Shown: piece by piece, positions 18,698 through 25,916 of the stretch | Numbering within the stretch: position 1 is the stretch's first letter | Layout: each line of letters starts with the position of its first letter | Assembly: GCA_002305715.1 (NCBI GenBank) | Contig: DBQD01000071.1 | Span: forward strand, 43,908-107,907 | Source: Proteiniphilum sp. UBA1403 | GTDB taxonomy: Bacteria; Bacteroidota; Bacteroidia; Bacteroidales; Dysgonomonadaceae | Direction: 5' to 3' | Length of the DNA: 64,000 bases | Notes under the pieces: generated by a model | What the model was told of the DNA's origin: nothing | The model's input: the letters and a program-made list of their open reading frames with translations, nothing else | The model's database searches: none | Translations under genes and position numbers: made by a program

Positions 18698-18712
18698 GCG
18701 AATTCTGTGCCA
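18698..18712 (-). promoter_or_regulatory. Sigma-54-like -24/-12 promoter upstream of groES
   Basis: On the minus strand TGGCAC and TCGC occur with exactly 10 bases between the GG and the GC, as in the consensus TGGCACG-N4-TTGC. Two consensus positions differ. It lies ~70 bases before the groES ATG. A TTTG and an AATTTTTG about 18 bases apart just upstream could instead be a housekeeping -33/-7 pair. No CIRCE-type inverted repeat was seen. Confidence 0.4.
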
Positions 18713-18828
18713 CAAAAATTTCACCAGCGAAATCTGACAAAATTTCAGTCGCCTACTGACACAATCATGTTTAATGAATTCTTTATTCTATAGACAATCA
18801 ACGCATGATTTGGCACCATCACAATTCC

Positions 18829-21243
18829 TTAATCCCTGTTTTTCACATACTTATCCAACCATTGATCCTGTTCCCACAAGAGATGCAACACATTCTCGCG
18901 AGCTACATAACCGTGACTCTCCATTGGCAGTATCACCAATCTTGCAGGTGCACCAAAACTTTTCAATGCCTGAAAATATCGTTCGCTCTGCATAGTGTGT
19001 GTACCTGCGTTGTTGTCGGCCTCACCATGGATTAGCAATAAAGGAGTCTTCATTTTATCAGCATGCATAAATGGAGACATGCTGTTGTATACATCCGGAG
19101 CTTCCCAATAATTTCTCTCTTCGCTTTGAAATCCGAATGGCGTGAGCGTACGGTTATATGCTCCACTTCGGGCTATACCTGCCGCAAAGAGGTTGGAATG
19201 CGTCAATAAGTTTGCCGTCATAAAAGCACCGTAGGAGTGACCACCCACAGCGACTTTTCTTCTGTCGATATACCCAAGTTCATCTACCGCATCGATAGCT
19301 GCTTTGGCATTATCTACCAACTGAGCAATAAATGTATCATTGGGTTGATCATCTCCTTCTCCAATTATTGGGAATGCAGCATCGTCGAGAATAGCATATC
19401 CGCGAGTCACCCAGTAAATGGGATTACCATATGAAAGATAGGTAAAGGTATTTGGATTGGCGGTACTCTGACCTGCACTGTTCTTATCTTTATACTCTGT
19501 AGGATAAGCCCATATTATTAATGGTAATTTCTCCTTCTTTGTAAAGTCGTATTCTGCAGGCAGATATAGCGTTCCGGAGAGTTCCACACCATCGCTTCTT
19601 TTATAATTGATAACCTCCTTATGAACACCTTCAATACTTTTAAATGGATTCTCGAATGAGGTAAGCGGTATATTGGCAATTCTTTTTTTGATATTCCGTA
19701 TATAATAATTGGGATATTCAGTAGGAGACTGAATACGTGTAAGCAATGAACCGGCTTTACTATCGATGAACGCGATTAATTCTTCCAACTTATCGGTAGC
19801 TGTTGATTGAAATATCCTTTTCTTTTCGAATGTTTTCAGATTCAAAGCATCCACAAATGGGAACTGTCCCTCTGGGCTATACCCTTCGCCAAAAAGGTAG
19901 GCGATATGATTATCAATCTTCAGCGTGTTGCTACCCAATGCATTTTTTTCTGTTTGAAATGAACCGGGATCATTGTATACATCCTGATAATTTCGATCTT
20001 CAATAATACGTGGATCCTTTTCCGGGTGAGATGGATCAAGTAAATAGGTTCTACTATTGCGGGTATTCCACCATCTGTCATACACCACTGCATACTGATT
20101 ATTCCCCCACACTATACCAGCAAAACGATCTATTGTTTTCATCAGGCAACGAGGTGTATCTTTAAAAGGAGCATCCAATTCATACAATGCATCACGGAAT
20201 GGAACCTTCACACCAGGATCACCTTTATCAAGAGCTTCCACCCAAGCAAGTGTAGCTGGTTTATCGGAACGCCAGTGAATACTTCTTTTACCTTCATATG
20301 TAGCCATAAAGCCAACAGGTAACTTATCGAGCAGGGCTCGTTGATTAAAGGTAAGCAGAAAACGACCGTCAGAGGTATACAGGTCGGTTTTCGTAGGGAA
20401 ACTGCTATAGGGCACAACATACGAAAAAGGATGAGTAAGTGAGGTCAACAAAAGAGTTGTTCCATCTGGAGAAAAATCCTCGCTGACATACATTCCGGCT
20501 TCCTTCCACAATGTCATTGCGCCATCAATGCCTACCTTGTATAATTCAGAAGTCATCAGAATCTCAAAATTGGCTTCATCGAGTGGAGTTTTCAACAAAT
20601 CCTGATATGTACGATTTTGAGAAACCTCACCGTCGCTAGTCGACACAACCGGTCCCTCAGGGAGTGCAACCTTGGCATTAACCAACTCTTTGCGATTCTC
20701 GGGAAGCATCCTCACCAGTAGGCTTTTACTATCCGGAAACCAAATATACGGCTTACCCTCATTAGCATTGAGTACAGCATCGGTCAATTTTGTGGCAGTC
20801 AAATTCCCCAAATCCACCATCCACAACTCCACTCCTTTTGGTGCTGTATGGGTGAACGCAATCTTGTTCTCATCGGGGGAAAATGATATGTAGGCGATTT
20901 TCGGATTATCGGGTAAGCCGGAAATGTGTTTCATTTCACCCTCCATCACCTTTTTATAGCGGATATCATAAAAATAATTGATAGTACTTGAGATATTGGT
21001 TTCTGGATTAATCCGTAAACCTCCCAATCGCATTTCCGGCTGATTTAAGTCGGATAACGACATAAACGAAGGACGATAATAAAACAGCATTTGCTCTTTT
21101 TTACTGTCCATTACTACATTCGGAGCTCTCTCAACATCCACCAACTCCATTATTTCGCGAGGAGGTGTTTGGAAAACGACTTTCTCTTGTGCTTGTAAAA
21201 GTGACACTGTCATGAATAAACCAATAATTTGTACGATTTTCAT
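18829..21243 (-). CDS. Secreted S9 family serine peptidase, S9D (glutamyl endopeptidase-like)
   Basis: An 804-residue protein with an N-terminal signal peptide (MKIVQIIGLFMTVSLLQAQ), so probably periplasmic. Residues ~50-540 look like a beta-propeller (ISFSPDENKIAFTHT, WFPDSKSLLVR). The C-terminal alpha/beta-hydrolase domain has the nucleophile Ser in VGGHSYGAFMTANLL, Asp in LLIHGEADNN and His in PMESHGYVAREN. The surrounding segments (GIARSGAYNRTLTPFGFQ, MQSERYFQALKSFGAPARLV) recall the plant chloroplast glutamyl endopeptidase group, S9D, more than classical DPP4 or prolyl oligopeptidase. It starts 10 bases after the SDR gene, so the two are likely co-transcribed. Confidence 0.88.
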   Translation of the reverse strand: MKIVQIIGLFMTVSLLQAQEKVVFQTPPREIMELVDVERAPNVVMDSKKEQMLFYYRPSFMSLSDLNQPEMRLGGLRINPETNISSTINYFYDIRYKKVMEGEMKHISGLPDNPKIAYISFSPDENKIAFTHTAPKGVELWMVDLGNLTATKLTDAVLNANEGKPYIWFPDSKSLLVRMLPENRKELVNAKVALPEGPVVSTSDGEVSQNRTYQDLLKTPLDEANFEILMTSELYKVGIDGAMTLWKEAGMYVSEDFSPDGTTLLLTSLTHPFSYVVPYSSFPTKTDLYTSDGRFLLTFNQRALLDKLPVGFMATYEGKRSIHWRSDKPATLAWVEALDKGDPGVKVPFRDALYELDAPFKDTPRCLMKTIDRFAGIVWGNNQYAVVYDRWWNTRNSRTYLLDPSHPEKDPRIIEDRNYQDVYNDPGSFQTEKNALGSNTLKIDNHIAYLFGEGYSPEGQFPFVDALNLKTFEKKRIFQSTATDKLEELIAFIDSKAGSLLTRIQSPTEYPNYYIRNIKKRIANIPLTSFENPFKSIEGVHKEVINYKRSDGVELSGTLYLPAEYDFTKKEKLPLIIWAYPTEYKDKNSAGQSTANPNTFTYLSYGNPIYWVTRGYAILDDAAFPIIGEGDDQPNDTFIAQLVDNAKAAIDAVDELGYIDRRKVAVGGHSYGAFMTANLLTHSNLFAAGIARSGAYNRTLTPFGFQSEERNYWEAPDVYNSMSPFMHADKMKTPLLLIHGEADNNAGTHTMQSERYFQALKSFGAPARLVILPMESHGYVARENVLHLLWEQDQWLDKYVKNRD

Positions 21244-21253
21244 ACGGTAAAGA

Positions 21254-22015
21254 TTAAATGAATACTTTATGAAATAGTGTGGCCGATGCCTGCGCCGTAG
21301 GCATTACCACAAGATCATCTATATTAACGTGAGGTGGTCGGGATATTACAAACCAAATACAATCTGCAACATCTGAAGCAACCAGATTTTCATATCCCTC
21401 ATAAACTTTCGATGCACGTTCTTTGTCTCCTTTAAAGCGTACCAACGAAAATTCCGTTTCCACTGCACCCGGACAAATTTGCGTCACCCGAATATTGTGT
21501 GGCAATAAATCCATACGCATACCTTTGGTTATTGCTTCCACAGCATGTTTGGTAGCACAATATACATTGCCGTTCGGATAAACTTCCTTACTGGAAATGG
21601 AACCAATATTGATAATTTGTCCATATTTTCGCTTCACCATTCCGGGTGCAATATTACGGGTCACAAAGAGGAGACCTTTCACATTGGTATCAATCATACT
21701 ATTCCAGTTATCGGTATTACCTTCCTGAATGCTATCCAGACCAGCAGCCAATCCGGCATTGTTGATCAGAATATCCACATTTTTCCATGCTTCGGGAAGA
21801 TTCAAGAGAGCCTCATTCACTTCAGTTTCATTTCTCACATCAAAACAAAGAGGCAAAACAGATACACCTTTTGTTTCCAACACTTCTTTTAGCTCATGTA
21901 AACGACTTTCACGACGACCTGTAATAATCAAGTTCAATCCTTTTTCAGCAAGGGTTAAGGCAGTGGCTTGTCCTATACCCGATGTAGCTCCTGTAATTAA
22001 TGCTATTTTTTGCAT
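21254..22015 (-). CDS. Short-chain dehydrogenase/reductase (YdfG-like)
   Basis: A 253-residue classical SDR. Seen: cofactor motif TGATSGIGQ at residues 8-16, an Arg pair after beta-2 (TGRRESR) suggesting NADP preference, NNAG, catalytic Ser in IGSISSKE and YCATKHAVE supplying Tyr and Lys. Overall it resembles the NADP-dependent 3-hydroxy acid dehydrogenase YdfG group. The substrate is not certain. It is the first gene of a probable pair with the S9D peptidase and is divergent from the DUF2007 gene. Confidence 0.9.
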   Translation of the reverse strand: MQKIALITGATSGIGQATALTLAEKGLNLIITGRRESRLHELKEVLETKGVSVLPLCFDVRNETEVNEALLNLPEAWKNVDILINNAGLAAGLDSIQEGNTDNWNSMIDTNVKGLLFVTRNIAPGMVKRKYGQIINIGSISSKEVYPNGNVYCATKHAVEAITKGMRMDLLPHNIRVTQICPGAVETEFSLVRFKGDKERASKVYEGYENLVASDVADCIWFVISRPPHVNIDDLVVMPTAQASATLFHKVFI

Positions 22016-22133
22016 AAATATTTATATGTAGTCTGATAGGATAAATAAAATTCAAATTTAAGTCAAAAAAATCTTTATGTTCTGTTTTATCTGAAAAAAA
22101 GCGTATTTTTACGCTATCTAAACAGATAACATC

Positions 22134-22370
22134 ATGGAAGAAAAATTCGTTACTGTTAAAACTTTCACTTATCCTGCAGAAGTGACCATTGTTCAATCCT
22201 ACATGGAAATGAGAGGAATTGAAACATACATGAAGAATCTTACGGCAAACAGATTGTCGTATACAATAGGGGAGATCGAGATGCAAGTTAAATCTTCCGA
22301 CCTCGAACTGGCAAAAGAGGCTCTCATTGAAGGAGGATTTGCAAAGCCGGAAGATTTTCTCTCTCTTTAA
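22134..22370 (+). CDS. DUF2007 small protein
   Basis: A 78-residue soluble protein, MEEKFVTVKTFTYPAEVTIV, with the DUF2007 pattern: 'ae..i..s.Le..GI.......n' (VQSYMEMRGIETYMKN) and a C-terminal LAKEALIEGGF helix. This fold is also called putative signal-transducing protein domain, but the function is not established. The AI-2E-family gene follows 31 bases later on the same strand. Confidence 0.85.
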   Translation: MEEKFVTVKTFTYPAEVTIVQSYMEMRGIETYMKNLTANRLSYTIGEIEMQVKSSDLELAKEALIEGGFAKPEDFLSL

Positions 22371-22401
22371 AGAATGCGCATATTCAACGTAGCTTATAAA
22401 A

Positions 22402-23544
22402 ATGATATTACAAACGGACAAAGAAAAGAAAGGCATACATCATAAATACATCCTGATTGGACTGCTTATCATATTGGGATTAATTATTTTTAAATACACC
22501 CGTCCCTACATGAGTGGTTTTTTGGGTGCAGCCACATTGTATGTAATTGTAAACGGGCAACAGAAGTTTCTTACGCAAAAGTTACGTTTAAAGAAGTCGT
22601 TAGGAGCACTTTTAATTGTTCTCGAAGTCCTATTTTTCATTCTCATTCCTCTTACCGGTATCGCATTTTTGATCATTGATACATTCTCCGGAATCACAAT
22701 CGATCCTGAAGCCATTCTTGCAAGAGTAAACAGCTTTGTAGACATGATTGAGGAGAAAGTTGGATTTGCCATCTTCACTCCCGATAGTCTCTCTGCCATT
22801 CCACGTGCAGGAAGTAATATCCTTCAGGTTTTGGGGAGTAGCATATATACCTTCGTGATCAATGTGATCGTTATCCTTTTCGTGTTGTATTACATGTTAT
22901 ACAGTAACAGCGATTTTGAGAAATCCATACGCGAAATTTTACCTTTCAAGGAAGAAAATAAACAAATTGTTGCAGAAGAAACGCGACTTATCATACAGGC
23001 CAATGCCATTGGAATACCCCTATTAGCAATCATACAGGGTGTATTTGCTTATTTGGGATACTTGCTATTTGGCGTGGAGAGTGCCATTCTCTATGCTATT
23101 CTCACCGCTTTCTCCACCATACTCCCCATAGTAGGTACCACCATTATTTGGGGACCCATCGCAATCGGACTACTATTAAATGCCGATTACGTGAATGGTA
23201 TTGGGTTGCTGGTTTATGGTTTCTTCATCATTGGCGGTGTTGACAATATTGCCCGTTTTCTGCTTCAAAAGAAATTAGCAGATATCCATCCACTCATCAC
23301 TGTGTTTGGTGTCTTGATAGGACTTCCCATGTTCGGATTCTGGGGTGTAATCTTTGGGCCCTTGTTACTCTCACTCTTTATTCTCTTTTTCAACATGTAC
23401 CGGCACGAGTATGTTCCGGGATCCAAAGCCGAACCACGTGTAACCACACGCGTTAAAACACGCAAGGTGAAGATACCCGGCTATGAACCATCAAAGTTGA
23501 AAAAAAACACAAAAAAAGTGTCCAATGCTTCTACAAAAAACTAA
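22402..23544 (+). CDS. AI-2E family transporter (PF01594-type membrane protein)
   Basis: A 380-residue inner-membrane protein. About eight hydrophobic segments are visible (for example ILIGLLIILGLIIFKY, SLGALLIVLEVLFFILIPL, GVIFGPLLLSLFILFF). The family-typical FSTILPIVGTTIIWGPIAI and GVLIGLPMFGFWGVIFGPL segments lie in the second half. The C-terminal tail is basic and cytoplasmic (TTRVKTRKVKIPGYEPSK). The family name is historical; most members are putative permeases or Na+/H+ antiporters with unknown substrate. Its last 20 bases overlap the start of the substrate-binding protein gene, which suggests coupled translation. Confidence 0.9.
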   Translation: MILQTDKEKKGIHHKYILIGLLIILGLIIFKYTRPYMSGFLGAATLYVIVNGQQKFLTQKLRLKKSLGALLIVLEVLFFILIPLTGIAFLIIDTFSGITIDPEAILARVNSFVDMIEEKVGFAIFTPDSLSAIPRAGSNILQVLGSSIYTFVINVIVILFVLYYMLYSNSDFEKSIREILPFKEENKQIVAEETRLIIQANAIGIPLLAIIQGVFAYLGYLLFGVESAILYAILTAFSTILPIVGTTIIWGPIAIGLLLNADYVNGIGLLVYGFFIIGGVDNIARFLLQKKLADIHPLITVFGVLIGLPMFGFWGVIFGPLLLSLFILFFNMYRHEYVPGSKAEPRVTTRVKTRKVKIPGYEPSKLKKNTKKVSNASTKN

Positions 23545-24703
23545 AGCACCCCTACTATTATTTACGTGTACCTTTTTTATTCTCGCATGGGGATGCCGAC
23601 AAGGAGAACAACGCAAACATGAGAATGAGTTGGAGAAACCACATTCAACTGTCCTGCCCAATTATGCAAAAGGGTTTCAGATAGACTATTTCAATGGGTA
23701 CAAGAAAGTAACATTGCATAATCCTTGGAACAGCAGTGAGCCCTATGCGGTGTATTATCTTTACAACAATAATTCCACCACATTACCCACTGGGGGCACT
23801 CATATAAAAACGCCAATTTCCACCCTCTCTGTCAATACTTTCTCCTATTTTTCATTTCTTTCCCTACTGGACGAGGATGATGTTATCATCGGTGTGACCG
23901 ATGGATTTCGTATTTACAACCCTGCAATCTTGGACAGATTGAAATTGGGAGAGGTTACCGATCTGGGAGATCCTTTTCAGCCCAACATCGAAAAGACGTT
24001 GGCATTGAAACCAGATGCCATCATCAGTTCGGCCTATGCACAACGCGATAACTACAGTGAACGACTTATACAAGCAGGTTTTCCCATAATCTATTCACTT
24101 GAATGGATGGAAAACTCCCCCCTGGCACGTGCTGAATGGATTAAAATGATTGCGACCTTTTTCGATAAAGAAGAACTAGCTGACTCTCTTTTCTCCAGCA
24201 TAGAACATCGTTATCTTGAGTTGCAGGAAAGAGTGAAGAATGTTTCAACGCCTCGTACTGTTTTATCGGGCGATAATTTTCAGGGCACCTGGTATATACC
24301 CGGGGGTAAAAGCTTCAATGCGACTCTTTTTCACGATGCAAGTCTCGATTATCGGTACAAAAACAACTCAGAGAGTGGCAGTATTGGCTTAGATATTGAA
24401 TCGGTCCTTACACAATTTGGAAAAGTAGATTACTGGTTTGGCTGTCAAGCAGACAGCTATGCAGAGCTTGCAGAGAAAGATGCCAAATACCTGTTGTTGC
24501 ATGCAGTAAAAAAGAGGCAAGTATTTAACAATCACAATCGGGTTACCTCTTCGGGTGGGAACGATTATTTTGAAAGCGCTATTGCCAACCCCGACCTACT
24601 GCTCTCTGATCTTGTGAAAGCAGCCTATCCGGAGTTACTGCCACATTATGAATTCACGTACATCAAACCACTGGAAGAAACAGCTCCCCGTGAAAAAAAA
24701 TAG
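23525..24703 (+). CDS. ABC transporter substrate-binding lipoprotein (iron-siderophore/cobalamin type)
   Basis: A 392-residue protein with a lipoprotein signal (LLLFTCTFFILAWGC, Cys at residue 24). The BtuF/FhuD-type helical-backbone fold is visible from 'VNTFSYFSFLSLLDEDDVII', LGDPFQPNIEKTLALKPDAI and SLEWMENSPLARAEWIKMIA. It would bring iron chelates or corrinoids to the FecCD permease encoded directly downstream. The start overlaps the AI-2E-family gene by 20 bases; no better start is seen. No ATP-binding subunit is encoded next to it. Confidence 0.85.
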   Translation: MLLQKTKAPLLLFTCTFFILAWGCRQGEQRKHENELEKPHSTVLPNYAKGFQIDYFNGYKKVTLHNPWNSSEPYAVYYLYNNNSTTLPTGGTHIKTPISTLSVNTFSYFSFLSLLDEDDVIIGVTDGFRIYNPAILDRLKLGEVTDLGDPFQPNIEKTLALKPDAIISSAYAQRDNYSERLIQAGFPIIYSLEWMENSPLARAEWIKMIATFFDKEELADSLFSSIEHRYLELQERVKNVSTPRTVLSGDNFQGTWYIPGGKSFNATLFHDASLDYRYKNNSESGSIGLDIESVLTQFGKVDYWFGCQADSYAELAEKDAKYLLLHAVKKRQVFNNHNRVTSSGGNDYFESAIANPDLLLSDLVKAAYPELLPHYEFTYIKPLEETAPREKK

Positions 24704-25700
24704 ACCGATTTTTCTTCTCCTGTTTGTGCTGCTTATTGTAGCCTTTATCGGTGATCTTCTCACCGGCAATGCCTCCATCTCACCTATCGAAGTGTGGGCA
24801 ACTTTATTTGGCAATTCAAACGATGCCATCATCAACGAGATCATTCGCAATTACCGACTCCCAAAAGCCATCACTGCACTCATTACCGGTAGTGCCCTTT
24901 CTCTGTCAGGATTACTGATGCAGACACTCTTTCGTAATCCACTAGCCGGTCCCGATGTGCTGGGTGTATCAGCGGGTGCAGGACTAGGAGTGGCATTGCT
25001 CACTCTTTTGAGCAGCTCAGTAGCCTACCCTTTTATTGCCATCATGGGCAATATGGCACAAATTACCGCTGCCATTGGCGGTGCTACTTTTGTATTAGTA
25101 CTAATTCTAGCTGTGTCTGCAAGAATAAAGGACTCTGTCACTATCCTTGTCTTGGGCATGATCTTTGGTTATGTGGCGAGTGCATTGGTCACCATTTTGC
25201 AGAGTTTTGCTGATCCCGACTCTCTGAAAGTCTTTGTCACCTGGACTTTTGGCAGTTTGGGAGGAGTTACGTGGGATAAGATGCCACTGTTGCTCTCCTT
25301 AGTAACTATTGGCATTGTGCTGACCGGCTTTATGCAGAAGTCGCTCAACAGTCTATTACTTGGGGAGAACTACGCAATGAGCACTGGCCAGCACATTAAA
25401 CGGATTCGGTTAATAATCATTGCTATCTCTGCCATCATCACCGGAGCAGTCACTGCATTTACCGGTCCCATAGCGTTTGTAGGGGTTGTCATTCCCCATT
25501 TTGCGCGCACCTTTTTCGCCACCGTCAATCACAAGACTATCCTTCCGGCAACACTTCTTTTGGGAAGCATCCTAATGCTTACATGCGATATTATCTCCCA
25601 AGTACCTCTATCAGGTAGAACACTGCCTATCAATGCAGTAACAGCTGTTTTTGGAGCCCCCATGATTGTATGGATCGTACTTAAAAGAAAAAAATTATAA
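24648..25700 (+). CDS. FecCD-family ABC permease
   Basis: A 350-residue inner-membrane permease of the iron-siderophore/B12 family. It has about nine to ten membrane segments and the family hallmarks YRLPKAITALITGSALSLSG and LLMQTLFRNPLAGPDVLGVS. The ATPase-contact region is GAVTAFTGPIAFVGVVIPHF, and PLSGRTLPINAVTAVFGAPM follows near the end. The ATG at 24648 overlaps the upstream gene by 56 bases; an in-frame GTG at 24690 would reduce this to 14 bases. The ATPase subunit that should energise it is absent; clpC follows after 216 bases. Confidence 0.92.
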   Translation: MNSRTSNHWKKQLPVKKNRPIFLLLFVLLIVAFIGDLLTGNASISPIEVWATLFGNSNDAIINEIIRNYRLPKAITALITGSALSLSGLLMQTLFRNPLAGPDVLGVSAGAGLGVALLTLLSSSVAYPFIAIMGNMAQITAAIGGATFVLVLILAVSARIKDSVTILVLGMIFGYVASALVTILQSFADPDSLKVFVTWTFGSLGGVTWDKMPLLLSLVTIGIVLTGFMQKSLNSLLLGENYAMSTGQHIKRIRLIIIAISAIITGAVTAFTGPIAFVGVVIPHFARTFFATVNHKTILPATLLLGSILMLTCDIISQVPLSGRTLPINAVTAVFGAPMIVWIVLKRKKL

Positions 25701-25835
25701 CCCATATTGTAAACAAAATGGCGTTCCAAACGTCATATAATTGTGTATAATGATCAGCAGAACAGATTGGCACTGTTTTTGCAGATTTTGATTGATTGCA
25801 TTCGCCAATTCATGTATGATTAAAAAGAAATAGCC

Positions 25836-25843
25836 TATATTTG
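25836..25843 (+). promoter_or_regulatory. Candidate -7 box for clpC
   Basis: TATATTTG matches TAnnTTTG and lies 73 bases upstream of the clpC start. No convincing -33 element was found. The remaining ~200 bases between the permease and clpC show nothing else. Confidence 0.4.
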
Positions 25844-25916
25844 CATTCGATCATTCGATGAAAAGATTGCCAAATGAGCCAAGGGGAGCAGTCAAAATTA
25901 AAAGGAAGATTAAAAA

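Noticed and set aside
21945..22436. 163-codon minus-strand frame across the SDR/DUF2007 gap
   Set aside because: It overlaps the real SDR start in another frame and DUF2007 on the other strand; composition is shadow-like.
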